A DNA stretch of 64,000 bases from Vibrio cincinnatiensis (GCF_022113815.1 NZ_SGOM01000005.1:124001-188000), one strand, 5' to 3'; positions 21,211 through 31,713 are shown, counted from the stretch's first letter. The notes: generated from the letters alone by a model not told the origin. Made by a program: numbers and translations.

Positions 21211-21242
21211 TATTTCCTCTTACATTCTTCGAGTTAAATTCA

Positions 21243-22265
21243 ATGCCGCACATAATAACCCGAAAAGTCCAATCTGTTGAGCAAAACTGGCTACAACAGC
21301 TAGCAAATGGGATATCTGATCCGGGTCAATTACTCACACAGCTTGACATTGATCCCACCCCTTGGCAAGCCGGCTTCCAAGCTCGTGACTTATTTGCCCA
21401 GCGGGTGCCGCTCAGTTTTGTTGAGCGAATGGAGAAGGGCAACCCACACGATCCTCTACTGCGTCAAGTGTTACCGCTCAGTGCCGAGTTTGAGGTACAT
21501 GAAGGCTACTCAACCGATCCTTTAGCAGAACAAAAAAATCCAATTCCAGGCCTGTTACATAAATACCGTAACCGTTGCTTACTGATCGTCAAAGGCGGTT
21601 GTGCGATTAACTGCCGCTACTGTTTTCGGCGCCACTTCCCTTACCAAGAGAACAAAGGCAATAAGCATGCTTGGCAACAAAGCTTAGATTACATTGCTCA
21701 ACACCCCCAATTGAATGAAGTCATCCTCTCTGGCGGCGATCCTTTAATGGCTAAAGATCACGAACTTGCTTGGCTGCTCGAACGTATTGCCGCTATTCCC
21801 CATATTAAACGACTTCGGATCCATTCCCGCTTGCCCGTCGTGATTCCAGCTCGAATTACCGATGAACTGGTGGCCCTGTTCACCAATAGCTCTTTGCAAG
21901 TATTACTGGTCACGCACATCAACCACGCTAATGAAATTAATGGGGAACTCACACAGCAACTGGCTCGATTACGCGCAGCGCACGTCACTTTGCTCAATCA
22001 AGGTGTACTCCTTAAAGGAGTGAACGATTCTATTGAAGCTCAGGTTGCCTTGAGTGAAGCACTGTTTGATGCTGGCATTCTGCCTTACTACTTACACGTA
22101 CTGGATAAAGTGCAAGGCGCGGCTCATTTCTACGTCAGCGATGAACAAGCAAGAGCCATTATGTCAGGCGTTATAGAGCAAGTTTCCGGTTATCTGGTAC
22201 CGAAACTGACCCGTGAAATCGGTGGCCGACCCAGTAAGACACCGTTGGACTTACACCTAGAGTGA
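21243..22265 (+). CDS. epmB: EF-P beta-lysylation protein EpmB (lysine 2,3-aminomutase)
   Basis: EpmB is a radical-SAM, PLP-dependent aminomutase that turns (S)-alpha-lysine into (R)-beta-lysine for EF-P modification. The 340-residue protein has the radical-SAM cluster Cys120-x3-Cys124-x2-Cys127, the SAM-binding SGGDPLMAKD near residue 160 and the C-terminal GGxPSKTPLDL. The N-terminus aligns with E. coli EpmB, which supports this ATG, although no Shine-Dalgarno sequence is visible. The promoter must overlap the start of efp or the 32-bp gap. Confidence 0.96.
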   Translation: MPHIITRKVQSVEQNWLQQLANGISDPGQLLTQLDIDPTPWQAGFQARDLFAQRVPLSFVERMEKGNPHDPLLRQVLPLSAEFEVHEGYSTDPLAEQKNPIPGLLHKYRNRCLLIVKGGCAINCRYCFRRHFPYQENKGNKHAWQQSLDYIAQHPQLNEVILSGGDPLMAKDHELAWLLERIAAIPHIKRLRIHSRLPVVIPARITDELVALFTNSSLQVLLVTHINHANEINGELTQQLARLRAAHVTLLNQGVLLKGVNDSIEAQVALSEALFDAGILPYYLHVLDKVQGAAHFYVSDEQARAIMSGVIEQVSGYLVPKLTREIGGRPSKTPLDLHLE

Positions 22266-22387
22266 CACCCTGTTTTGACCTATCGTCACGCTAAAAATCT
22301 TTTATCTACCCTTATGGTATTCGCCATTTACATCGTCAATGGCTAAGGCATACTGCTCGCTTGCCGATTGATTTTCCGGAGAAGAAC

Positions 22388-22861
22388 GTGGTGAACTTAG
22401 ATGTATTATTAGACCTTGGCCCTTTTCATTGGCCGGCTCTCTTTTGCTGTGCGCTTAATGGGTTACTGGTTGGGGTAGAACGACAAACCCGAGGAAAACC
22501 CGTCGGCATTCGAACGTCTATCTTAATCATTTCCGGTACTTACTGTTTTATGGCGATGGCCGTTTCTCTTTCGCCAAACACACTGGATCAAGCACGTGTA
22601 CTAGGACAAATCATTACTGGTGTCGGTTTTTTAGGTGCTGGTGTCATGATGACTCAAGATGGAAAAATTCATGGCGTCACCTCTGCGGCAGTGATCTGGG
22701 TACTGGCAGCGCTAGGATTAATGATTGGCCTAGGTTATTGGAGACAATCGGTCGTCATCACCTTGTTAGCATTAAGCGTGCTCTATGGGGTAGATAAAGT
22801 CGAAAATACCTTTCAAAGCCTACGTCGAGGCGTTCATCAGAGGTTACGTCGTCGTCACTAA
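22388..22861 (+). CDS. MgtC/SapB-family membrane protein
   Basis: The 157-residue inner-membrane protein has about four to five hydrophobic helices and the MgtC-family signatures LLVGVERQTRGKPVGIRT and ITGVGFLGAGVMM. MgtC of Salmonella supports growth in low magnesium and modulates the ATP synthase; whether this chromosomal relative does the same is not known. The start is taken as GTG at 22388 or 22391, after GGAGAAG, rather than a TTG at 22361. It ends 15 nt before the convergent modF-like gene. Confidence 0.85.
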   Translation: MVNLDVLLDLGPFHWPALFCCALNGLLVGVERQTRGKPVGIRTSILIISGTYCFMAMAVSLSPNTLDQARVLGQIITGVGFLGAGVMMTQDGKIHGVTSAAVIWVLAALGLMIGLGYWRQSVVITLLALSVLYGVDKVENTFQSLRRGVHQRLRRRH

Positions 22862-22876
22862 AGGAAGAGCGCGTCT

Positions 22877-24352
22877 TTATTGACGCCTCTCATACGTCCT
22901 TGCTGGCGATGTTTGATGTATCTGGACCTGATAACCATGTTCATCCGGCCCAACAAAATCAATAAAGTGATGAATGGCATCCAACCGATCTTCATCATAG
23001 TGAGTCACGTACAACAACTGACTCAATTGGCTAGAGGCAATTCGATTAAGAGCATGGAAGATCAACTTACGATTAAGATAGTCAAGTCCTTGATAAGGCT
23101 CATCAAGAATCAATAATGCGGGCTGTTTAATTAACGCACGCCCGATCAACAATAATCGCTGCTGACCATAATCCAGTTGACGGAAACCGACCTTTTCAAA
23201 CTCACTCATCTCCAGAATACTCAACCACTCACGCGCCAACAAAATTTCTTTTTTACTGGGTTGTTGATAAAGACCAATTGAGTCATAAAAACCCGACACT
23301 AGCACTTCCAATGCGCTACAGTTAACCCGATATTGGAGATGCAAAGCCGATGAAACCACGCCAATATGCCGTTTCACATCCCAAATACTTTCACCACTCC
23401 CCCGTTTCATACCAAGTACAGTGATATCGTTACTGTAACATTGTGGATGATCTCCCAAAATTAATCCCAGTAAGGTGCTTTTACCACACCCATTAGGGCC
23501 ACGAATCTGCCAATGCTGCCCCAGCTCAATTTGCCAAGTGACGCCATGAAAAATCGAAGCATCAACATATTTCACAGAAACATCCTTCATCATAACCAAA
23601 GGATTAGGGTATGGATGAGGAGCTTGATGAGCATGAAGCAAGGCTAACATTGCCTCACTTTTCTCCTGTGACAATGCTTTCATCTGTGCCATCACCGGAT
23701 GAGACAACCAAGCTTCACGAGTCAACGTTTGCGACAATGTTTTTTCGTCAAAAAGAGCAACATGAGTAATAAATGGTGGCAGTTCTTCCTCACGAGAAGT
23801 AACGATCAACAGTGACAAGGATTGAGCGAGTTCAGTGAGCAACGCCGTAAGCTGAATTCGATGTGCAGCATCCAAACCTGAATAGGGTTCGTCCAAAATC
23901 AGTAACTGCGGTTTGCCTGCTATGGCCCGTGCTAACATCACACGACGAGTTTCTCCGGTTGATAATTGACGAAAACCCCGTCGACGAATTGCCAACAAAT
24001 CTGTTTTAGCCAGTAATTCATCAAGATCATCACGCGCACATCCCGCATCCACCAGTAACTCTTCTACGGTTGAACCATAATCAATCTGATCCATAAAATC
24101 CGTTTCATCGTTCTCTAACTCAAAATCCAGTAAACGCTGTTGCTCATGAAGAGAAACACAAGCGACCCCCTCCGGAAGCTCCGTCATTTCTCCCTGTTGT
24201 GGCGTGATCTCCCCACTGAGTATCTTAACGAGTAAAGAGGCCGCATGACTGTGAGTAGAAAAGACGCCCCAATGTTGCCCTGCCGCCAATGTCCACTGGT
24301 CAATACTCACATCCACCGAGACGGTGTGATGTTTAAGTTTTTGAATATGCAT
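22877..24352 (-). CDS. modF: ModF-like protein with two ABC ATPase domains
   Basis: The 491-residue soluble protein has two ABC nucleotide-binding domains, as in E. coli ModF/PhrA, placed in the molybdate group but without a proven role. Domain 2 (about 250-490) has a standard Walker A, GPNGCGKST, the signature LDYGQQR and Walker B LLILDEP. Domain 1 (about 10-225) has the signature LSTGETR and LLILDEP, but where Walker A should be it reads VFSTHSHAAS, lacking the GxxGxGK loop. No molybdate transporter genes are nearby. The symbol is by resemblance only. Confidence 0.75.
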   Translation of the reverse strand: MHIQKLKHHTVSVDVSIDQWTLAAGQHWGVFSTHSHAASLLVKILSGEITPQQGEMTELPEGVACVSLHEQQRLLDFELENDETDFMDQIDYGSTVEELLVDAGCARDDLDELLAKTDLLAIRRRGFRQLSTGETRRVMLARAIAGKPQLLILDEPYSGLDAAHRIQLTALLTELAQSLSLLIVTSREEELPPFITHVALFDEKTLSQTLTREAWLSHPVMAQMKALSQEKSEAMLALLHAHQAPHPYPNPLVMMKDVSVKYVDASIFHGVTWQIELGQHWQIRGPNGCGKSTLLGLILGDHPQCYSNDITVLGMKRGSGESIWDVKRHIGVVSSALHLQYRVNCSALEVLVSGFYDSIGLYQQPSKKEILLAREWLSILEMSEFEKVGFRQLDYGQQRLLLIGRALIKQPALLILDEPYQGLDYLNRKLIFHALNRIASSQLSQLLYVTHYDEDRLDAIHHFIDFVGPDEHGYQVQIHQTSPARTYERRQ

Positions 24353-24424
24353 ACTATTCCTTCCTTAGAAACGTCAATTTAGTGTGCAAAACTTAAGTCC
24401 ACTTGGCTAGCCATTTTTTTGCCA

Positions 24425-24456
24425 TAAAAAAACCGGAGTAAAAACCCCGGTTTTTT
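24425..24456 (-). terminator. Terminator of groESL
   Basis: A hairpin with ACCGG and CCGGT arms is flanked by about seven A on one side and six T on the other. It lies 24 nt beyond the groL stop. Confidence 0.85.
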
Positions 24457-24479
24457 AAGAGATAGAGACTAAGCCCGCA

Positions 24480-26129
<1,650 letters not shown>

Positions 26130-26169
26130 CTAGAATTCGTTTTTGATCGGTTAGTTTTGCTGTGAGCAA

Positions 26170-26460
26170 TTACTCAACGATTGCCAAAATGTCGTTCTCA
26201 GACAAAATGAGAACTTCTTTGCCGTCGATTTTTTCGGTCTTAGTGCCGTAACCTTCAGCAAAAATTACCGTATCACCGACTTTTACATCCAAAGGCAGTA
26301 CGGTGCCATTTTCAAGAATGCGACCTTTGCCTACGGCAAGTACGGTACCGCGAGTGGATTTCTCAGCCGCAGAACCAGTGAGAACAATGCCACCAGCAGA
26401 TTTTGATTCAACTTCTTGGCGTTCAACGATAACTCGATCATGTAATGGACGAATATTCAT
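26170..26460 (-). CDS. groS: Co-chaperonin GroES, 10-kDa subunit
   Basis: GroES is the heptameric lid of GroEL. The 96-residue product starts [16 protein letters not shown] and has the mobile-loop sequence [19 protein letters not shown] (about residues 15-33). The ATG at 26460 follows AGGAGAGAGGA; the open frame runs 36 codons further upstream into the promoter region without support. Confidence 0.98.
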   Translation of the reverse strand: MNIRPLHDRVIVERQEVESKSAGGIVLTGSAAEKSTRGTVLAVGKGRILENGTVLPLDVKVGDTVIFAEGYGTKTEKIDGKEVLILSENDILAIVE

Positions 26461-26527
26461 CGGTCCTCTCTCCTGAATAGATTTCCGTTTGGTTAATAAA
26501 ACGCTGATTGACCAGCTTGTGAGTGAT

Positions 26528-26563
26528 ATGTGGGGGAGAGAACCCCATAACCCAAGGGGGAAA
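26528..26563 (-). promoter_or_regulatory. Sigma-32 (heat-shock) promoter of groESL
   Basis: On the minus strand, CCCCCTTGGG (-35 side) and CCCCCACAT (-10 side) are separated by about 14 nt. This closely resembles the E. coli groE promoter. The -35 region matches the CTTGAAA consensus only in CTTG. Confidence 0.7.
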
Positions 26564-26703
26564 CGCAAAAAAAATGTGATCTAATTAACAAATTTGTCTG
26601 GAAATTCTCTTGAGTATGCCGAACCCATTCCGTAACAAGATTGTAAATTCTTTGCTTTATTAAGCGGTTTATCCATAATAGTCACAGTATAAAGAGGAAG
26701 ATT

Positions 26704-27321
26704 ATGAAGACCATCGAGCGGATATTACATACCATCAAGCGTGAAGGTGCGGTCACAGCCAAGCAGCTCGCCAACGATTTGGGGATCACAACGATGGGCG
26801 CTCGTCAGCACTTACAAAGCTTAGAGCAAGACGGCATTCTTGCTTTTCATGATGTTAAAGTAAAAATTGGCCGCCCGACTCGACACTGGTCACTCACCCA
26901 AAAAGGTCATAATCAATTTGCAGATCGCCACGGTGAATTAACCATTCAAGTGATTGAAGCCGTTGAGCACTTATTTGGCCAAGAAGGATTAGCTAAAGTC
27001 ACCGCTGAGCGTGAAGCTCAGACATTCTCTAATTACCAATTCGCTCTGCAAGCCTGTCATTCGTTAACCAGTAAATTAACAACCTTGGTCGCTTTGCGCG
27101 AGCAAGAGGGGTATATGGCTGAGCTTGAAGTCACGGAATGGGGATTTATGCTGTTTGAAAATCACTGCCCTATCTGCAAAGCCGCGAAACGATGCCCGGC
27201 TTTGTGTCAATCTGAACTTCATATTTTTCAGCGTTTATTGGGTGATGAGTGTACGATTGAGCGTAGTGAACACATCATTGCAGGGCAACATCGCTGTGCC
27301 TACCGAATTACCCCTCATTAA
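26704..27321 (+). CDS. HTH transcriptional regulator with a C-terminal cysteine cluster (SufR-like)
   Basis: The 205-residue protein has an N-terminal winged HTH (about residues 5-65, recognition helix around TTMGARQHLQSLEQ). A helical middle follows, then a C-terminal domain with CPICKAAKRCPALC, i.e. Cys-x2-Cys-x5-Cys-x3-Cys, plus a further Cys near the end. This layout resembles SufR-type regulators that bind an iron-sulfur cluster, but the spacing differs and I cannot name the target. AGAGGAAGATT precedes the ATG. It is divergent from groESL. Confidence 0.8.
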   Translation: MKTIERILHTIKREGAVTAKQLANDLGITTMGARQHLQSLEQDGILAFHDVKVKIGRPTRHWSLTQKGHNQFADRHGELTIQVIEAVEHLFGQEGLAKVTAEREAQTFSNYQFALQACHSLTSKLTTLVALREQEGYMAELEVTEWGFMLFENHCPICKAAKRCPALCQSELHIFQRLLGDECTIERSEHIIAGQHRCAYRITPH

Positions 27322-27468
27322 TACAGCCTATCAATGTATGACCCATTATTGACGTACTTCTCAATATTAAGAATATCGATACTCCTTCCAGTTTCATCTC
27401 TCTATCTCATCTATACTCACATTCGATGTTCCCCGAACGAATTATGTTATCTATACAAGGAGAGATGG

Positions 27469-27807
27469 ATGACTCCCCCTGATACCTCACAAGAGCTACC
27501 TTCATTTGATGAGCTGGTTTCACTGGCTCAACACGATTCTCAAGCTTTTATTCAATTGAAACAAAGCTTATGTAATGCATTGATTGATGCTTCATCTTCT
27601 ACAATGCAAGATAGGCTGCGTGCACAACAAAGCCATATTGATCGAGTCCTTAGTCACTGTAAGAATCCAACCCACGCCAATGTTATTTTAATGCGGGAGC
27701 TACGGCTGCAAATGGTTCGATTTCGTGACGTATTGGAAGGCGATGCAAACAATAAACTCAACGCAGAGATTATTCCATTTCGCCCTAGGCACTCCCACTG
27801 GTGCTAA
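27469..27807 (+). CDS. Small soluble protein of unknown function (DUF3135-like)
   Basis: This 112-residue protein is predicted to be mostly helical, starts MTPPDTSQELPSFDEL and ends in a basic PFRPRHSHWC. I associate it with DUF3135, from memory; no function is known to me. The ATG at 27469 is chosen because AAGGAGAG lies just before it; the frame is open for 45 codons upstream but that stretch has no protein-like signal. Its last four bases overlap the end of the convergent DUF805 gene. Confidence 0.75.
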   Translation: MTPPDTSQELPSFDELVSLAQHDSQAFIQLKQSLCNALIDASSSTMQDRLRAQQSHIDRVLSHCKNPTHANVILMRELRLQMVRFRDVLEGDANNKLNAEIIPFRPRHSHWC

Positions 27808-28235
27808 CGCAATAAGGGATCTTTACCAAATCGGTTATCCCCTTGAGTCCCCACCAGAAAACCACATTCCACCAAGATCCAACTCCCGCAACTGAGCGCA
27901 GCGAAAGCAATCAAACTGTCAAACCCGTTCGGTGAGCTAGCAAGGCTTGCTTCTCCCACTGGTACACTCATACGCCCAAAAACTAGAGGCAGGTTGAGCA
28001 GTAACCACCAACTGGATTTATCTCGGTCATGCCAGCGTTTAGCGGTGACCGCCAGATCGGGTAGTAAGATAACTAACATAACCACAGGTAATAACGACGG
28101 AGCCCAGTTAGGAAACCAACGGTTAGCCATTAAGATAAAAATAGCGATAAACAAGTAGTAACACGCATTCCAAACCCAAAAAGTTTGGCGGTTGATTCGC
28201 CCCTGAAAAGAAAAAAGGAGTTGTTGTAATGACAT
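27804..28235 (-). CDS. DUF805-family inner-membrane protein
   Basis: The 143-residue protein has four hydrophobic segments and the family features: an N-terminal FSFQGRINRQTFWVWN, and a central KRWHDRDKSSWW. DUF805 proteins are widespread, small, multi-pass membrane proteins of unknown function. It ends in a tail-to-tail overlap with the DUF3135-like gene. It is 46 nt downstream of the tautomerase-like gene on the same strand and could be co-transcribed. Confidence 0.88.
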   Translation of the reverse strand: MSLQQLLFSFQGRINRQTFWVWNACYYLFIAIFILMANRWFPNWAPSLLPVVMLVILLPDLAVTAKRWHDRDKSSWWLLLNLPLVFGRMSVPVGEASLASSPNGFDSLIAFAALSCGSWILVECGFLVGTQGDNRFGKDPLLR

Positions 28236-28281
28236 CGCTTTTGTTACCTACGCTTGATAAGACGAGGGGATTCCCCATGAT

Positions 28282-28629
28282 TTAATGAGTCTCTTTTTGA
28301 AAACATGCGCTATCCATGTCACGAATATTCACTGTTAAAGAATAGACTTGGCTAGCTTGCTCTGAGAGCACCTGGATCAGTTGCTGCGCCAATCGCTGTT
28401 TTTGCGACTCCGTTCGGCCATCCAGTAATTCAACGTTAAGGTGAATAAAATCGGCACTGTTTCCCTGATCACCAATAAGCCAATGATGGCAACGTAAAGT
28501 ACGAGATTTAACTGAAGATGCTTCAAATAACCCACTCTGTAGCGTGACTTGATGTAGATCTTCTAATAAACCTTGAATATTCACTCTCTCTTCCACCGAG
28601 TTCGAATATTCCAATACAAGATTAGGCAT
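28282..28629 (-). CDS. 5-carboxymethyl-2-hydroxymuconate isomerase (CHMI)-family protein
   Basis: The 115-residue protein starts Met-Pro, so a catalytic N-terminal proline would be exposed after Met removal, as in the tautomerase superfamily. It fits the CHMI family (HpaF-like), with the MPNLVLEYS start and [16 protein letters not shown] segment. No other homoprotocatechuate-pathway gene is nearby, so the degradation role is doubtful and another tautomerase function is likely. Confidence 0.8.
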   Translation of the reverse strand: MPNLVLEYSNSVEERVNIQGLLEDLHQVTLQSGLFEASSVKSRTLRCHHWLIGDQGNSADFIHLNVELLDGRTESQKQRLAQQLIQVLSEQASQVYSLTVNIRDMDSACFQKETH

Positions 28630-28760
28630 GACTGACTCCTTGTTTATTCGCCAACCTTCACTATACCCAAGTGAAGCACAAAGTCAGAGCCTTGCATTAA
28701 GTTTCTGTCTAATGAATCACGGCATAGCCTTAACGGCAGAGAAAATAGGATCCCAGAAAG

Positions 28761-28778
28761 TCATGACCATAATCATGA
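28761..28778 (+). promoter_or_regulatory. 18-bp palindrome upstream of tpiA
   Basis: Two TCATGA hexamers, each palindromic itself, flank six bases and make an 18-bp dyad about 72 bp before tpiA. A TATATT-like -10 box lies near 28794. It could be an operator, but I cannot name the factor. Confidence 0.35.
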
Positions 28779-28849
28779 TCTGCGCTGTTTTATCTGTTAT
28801 ATTCTTCGCCAGTCGATTTTTTTTATCAATTGAAATTGGAGATATTCCT

Positions 28850-29623
28850 ATGCGTCGTCCTGTAGTGATGGGTAACTGGAAACTTAACGGTAGCAAAGCA
28901 ATGGTGACTGAGCTGCTCACCGGTCTTAATGCTGAATTAGAAGGTGTCACTGGTGTTGATGTGGCCATTGCCCCACCAGCACTTTACTTAGATCTTGCTG
29001 AGCGCCTAATTAAAGAAGGTGGCAACAAGATGATTCTTGGTGCACAAAATACTGATCTTAACAACAGTGGTGCATTCACGGGCGATATGTCTCCTGCAAT
29101 GCTGAAAGATTTCGGTGCTTCTCACATCATCATTGGCCACTCAGAGCGTCGTGATTACCACAATGAATCTGATGAATTCGTTGCGAAAAAATTTGCGTTC
29201 CTAAAAGAAAATGGCCTAACCCCTGTTTTCTGTATTGGTGAAACCGAAGCGCAAAACGAAGCGGGTGAAACCGAAGCCGTATGTGCTCGCCAAATCAATG
29301 CTGTCATCGACGCATGTGGTGTTGAAGCATTCAATGGTGCGATCATCGCTTATGAACCAATTTGGGCAATCGGTACAGGTAAAGCAGCAACCGCAGACGA
29401 TGCACAACGCATTCACGCGTCTATCCGTGCCCTTATCGCAACCAAAGATGCCGCAGTAGCAGAACAAGTGATCATTCAATACGGCGGCAGCGTAAAACCT
29501 GAAAACGCTGAAGCGTATTTCTCACAACCAGACATCGATGGTGCATTGGTTGGTGGTGCGTCTCTTGATGCGAAAAGCTTTGCAGCTATCGCTAAAGCAG
29601 CAGCAAAAATGAAAAACGCATAA
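28850..29623 (+). CDS. tpiA: Triosephosphate isomerase
   Basis: TpiA interconverts dihydroxyacetone phosphate and glyceraldehyde-3-phosphate. The 257-residue TIM barrel shows the catalytic Lys in GNWKLNGS near the N-terminus, His in IIIGHSERR and Glu in [12 protein letters not shown]. The ATG at 28850 follows GGAG by eight nt and gives normal length. The frame is open 74 codons upstream, but that stretch is the promoter region. Confidence 0.97.
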   Translation: MRRPVVMGNWKLNGSKAMVTELLTGLNAELEGVTGVDVAIAPPALYLDLAERLIKEGGNKMILGAQNTDLNNSGAFTGDMSPAMLKDFGASHIIIGHSERRDYHNESDEFVAKKFAFLKENGLTPVFCIGETEAQNEAGETEAVCARQINAVIDACGVEAFNGAIIAYEPIWAIGTGKAATADDAQRIHASIRALIATKDAAVAEQVIIQYGGSVKPENAEAYFSQPDIDGALVGGASLDAKSFAAIAKAAAKMKNA

Positions 29624-29642
29624 ACCGCTTTAGGTTATGGTG

Positions 29643-29674
29643 AATAAGGCCAGCATTGCTGGCCTTATTATTTT
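29643..29674 (+). terminator. Terminator of tpiA
   Basis: A 12-bp stem (AATAAGGCCAGC and its complement) with loop ATT is followed by a T-rich tail. Confidence 0.88.
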
Positions 29675-29793
29675 CCCCTATCCACCTTCCCAAAGAGCCT
29701 CTGGTGTAGAAAGTATGAAAGAGGGTTTCGCCCTAGTCCCCTTTAATAAGATCAAGTATCCTTATCCCTTCATTCTTTACCTTGTTGTCCGCT

Positions 29794-31137
29794 ATGCATG
29801 ATAAACACGGCTTATTATCCGCTCCTATCCCTCAAGTATTACGTCAGATGACGCTTCCTATGACGGTTGGCATGGTAGCGGTGCTCATGTTTAACCTCGT
29901 GGATACCTTTTTTATCTCCCTACTCGGTACTCAATCTTTAGCGGCCATCAGTTATACCTTTCCTGTGACATTCGGCTTGAACTGCATCACCATGGGAATA
30001 GGTGTCGGTTTATCAACCTGTATTGGACGAGCCTTAGGCCGAGGGGAAACTCAGCAAGCTGCTCGACTCAGCAGCCACGGGCTATTGTTAGCCGTAAGCT
30101 TAGTCATGTTGGCGGCAATACTGGGTGTGGCAACGATAGATGAACTTTTCCCATTGCTCGGCGCACAGGCTGAACTTGTGCCGCTCATTAAACAGTATAT
30201 GCAAGTCTGGTATTTCACGATTCCGTTATTAGTCATCCCCATGGCAGGTAGTAGTGCTATCCGAGCAACCGGAGATACCAAAACTCCAGCCAAGATCATG
30301 TTATTAGCGGGAATCATTAATGGGGGGTTAGATCCGCTACTCATTTTTGGCTATGGTGCTATCCCCGCATTGGGAATTCAAGGAGCGGCGATTGCCAGTG
30401 CCTGTTCATGGCTTGGTGCGTTATTCTGTTCGCTATACGTATTAATTAAGCGAGAAAAATTGCTAATTTTGCCAAAATTGGCACTGATCTCCCAAGATTG
30501 GCGGCAAATTTTACGCATTGCAACTCCAGCGGCTTTTTCCAGTGCGATGACCCCAATCAGTGGGGCACTCTTGATGATCATTCTTTCTCAACACGGCACT
30601 ACAGCTGTGGCGGCTTTTGGTGCAGCTCAACGTATTGAGTCAATTCTACTGTTAGTGTTGATGTCTCTCACTTCAGCCTTAACTCCATTTATGGCGCAAA
30701 ACTTGGGCGCTAAACAACCTAAACGTAGCTTTGCAGGCTTGTTCATTGGCATGCGCTTTTCCATTCTATTTCAACTGATGATCTTTATGATGATGGTGCC
30801 GCTCAGCATTCCCTTGGCGGCGTTATTTTCTCAAGAACAAGCCGTTCGCGATTTACTCTGGCACTATTTATTAGTCGTGCCGATTAGCTATGGCTTCCAA
30901 GGTATTGTCATGATGCTGGTTTCAGCACTCAATGCACTGCACTTACCGATTAAAGCTTTTCAGTGGAGTTTTATGCGCCTATTTATTTTCACTTTGCCCT
31001 CAGCGTGGCTTGGCTCATATTGGTATGGCGTAGAAGGATTATTTATTGGTATTGCTCTTGGCAATATCAGTGGAGGGGTATTCGGATACTTATATGCGCT
31101 GTGGTTGCGACATCGATGTTTGATGGCTACGCCATAG
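29794..31137 (+). CDS. MATE-family multidrug/sodium antiporter
   Basis: The 447-residue inner-membrane protein has the twelve hydrophobic helices of the MATE family in two repeated MatE halves. It has the typical N-terminal TLPMTVGMVAVLMFNLVDTFFISLLG. MATE pumps export cationic drugs in exchange for sodium or protons; the substrate cannot be told. The ATG at 29794 is used; a TTG at 29782 would add four residues. No clear Shine-Dalgarno sequence is seen. It is a single gene with a shared terminator. Confidence 0.92.
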   Translation: MHDKHGLLSAPIPQVLRQMTLPMTVGMVAVLMFNLVDTFFISLLGTQSLAAISYTFPVTFGLNCITMGIGVGLSTCIGRALGRGETQQAARLSSHGLLLAVSLVMLAAILGVATIDELFPLLGAQAELVPLIKQYMQVWYFTIPLLVIPMAGSSAIRATGDTKTPAKIMLLAGIINGGLDPLLIFGYGAIPALGIQGAAIASACSWLGALFCSLYVLIKREKLLILPKLALISQDWRQILRIATPAAFSSAMTPISGALLMIILSQHGTTAVAAFGAAQRIESILLLVLMSLTSALTPFMAQNLGAKQPKRSFAGLFIGMRFSILFQLMIFMMMVPLSIPLAALFSQEQAVRDLLWHYLLVVPISYGFQGIVMMLVSALNALHLPIKAFQWSFMRLFIFTLPSAWLGSYWYGVEGLFIGIALGNISGGVFGYLYALWLRHRCLMATP

Positions 31138-31144
31138 CTACAAA

Positions 31145-31172
31145 AAAAGCCGATGTAAACGATCGGCTTTTA
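31145..31172. terminator. Bidirectional terminator between the MATE gene and rraA
   Basis: AAAAGCCGAT and ATCGGCTTTT form a 10-bp stem around a 7-nt loop between the two convergent genes. Confidence 0.87.
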
Positions 31173-31191
31173 TCAAATCTCCGAAAGGAAA

Positions 31192-31713
31192 TTAATGCTC
31201 GGTTAACTCTTCTTCCGTATCCACGTCTAAATCAACATTGAGTGGTTCAGGTGAAAGAATAATCCCCGTGTTATCCGCATACAGATAATCTTCAGGTAGG
31301 AAAGTGACACCAGCAAAGTTCACCGCCACATCCACTTCACCAATGCCAAGAGACGTTGCCCCAACAGGAATAGAAGCTAATGCCTGAATGCCAATACTCA
31401 TCTCTTCGAGTTCATCTACTTCACGCACACTGCCGTAAACGACAATGCCTTCCCATTCGTTTTCTTCAGCTATGGCAGCCAACTCAGCATCAATCAATGC
31501 TCGGCGTAAAGAACCACCACCATCAATCAATAGAATACGTCCAACACCGTCTTGCTCCAAAACCTCACGGATTAAGCCGTTGTCTTCAAAACATTTAATG
31601 GTAGTGACTTGTCCAGCGAAGGATGCGCAGCCTCCAAAATTGCTAAACATGGGTTCTACCACATCAACCTGATCGAGATAGATATCGCATAGCGCAGAGG
31701 TGTTGTATTCCAT
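31192..31713 (-). CDS. rraA: RraA, regulator of RNase E activity
   Basis: RraA binds RNase E and inhibits mRNA decay. The 173-residue protein has the RraA fold with GGxGxxxxFxG-like [12 protein letters not shown] (about residues 24-35) and [10 protein letters not shown]. The C-terminus is extended and acidic (about 160-173), as in gammaproteobacterial forms. It lies 75 nt downstream of menA on the same strand, as in E. coli. Confidence 0.95.
   Translation of the reverse strand: MEYNTSALCDIYLDQVDVVEPMFSNFGGCASFAGQVTTIKCFEDNGLIREVLEQDGVGRILLIDGGGSLRRALIDAELAAIAEENEWEGIVVYGSVREVDELEEMSIGIQALASIPVGATSLGIGEVDVAVNFAGVTFLPEDYLYADNTGIILSPEPLNVDLDVDTEEELTEH

Noticed and set aside
22866..22890. Imperfect inverted repeat between the MgtC-like and ModF-like genes
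   Set aside because: The arms are interrupted by an extra base and no T tract follows, so it is too weak to call a terminator.
28628..28849. In-frame extension upstream of tpiA
   Set aside because: The ATG at 28850 has a good ribosome site and gives the family's N-terminus; the extension covers the promoter and a palindrome.
29239..29277. Short direct repeat GTGAAACCGAAGC inside tpiA
   Set aside because: It encodes the GETEA repeat in a segment that is also Glu-rich in other TpiA proteins, so it is ordinary coding sequence.
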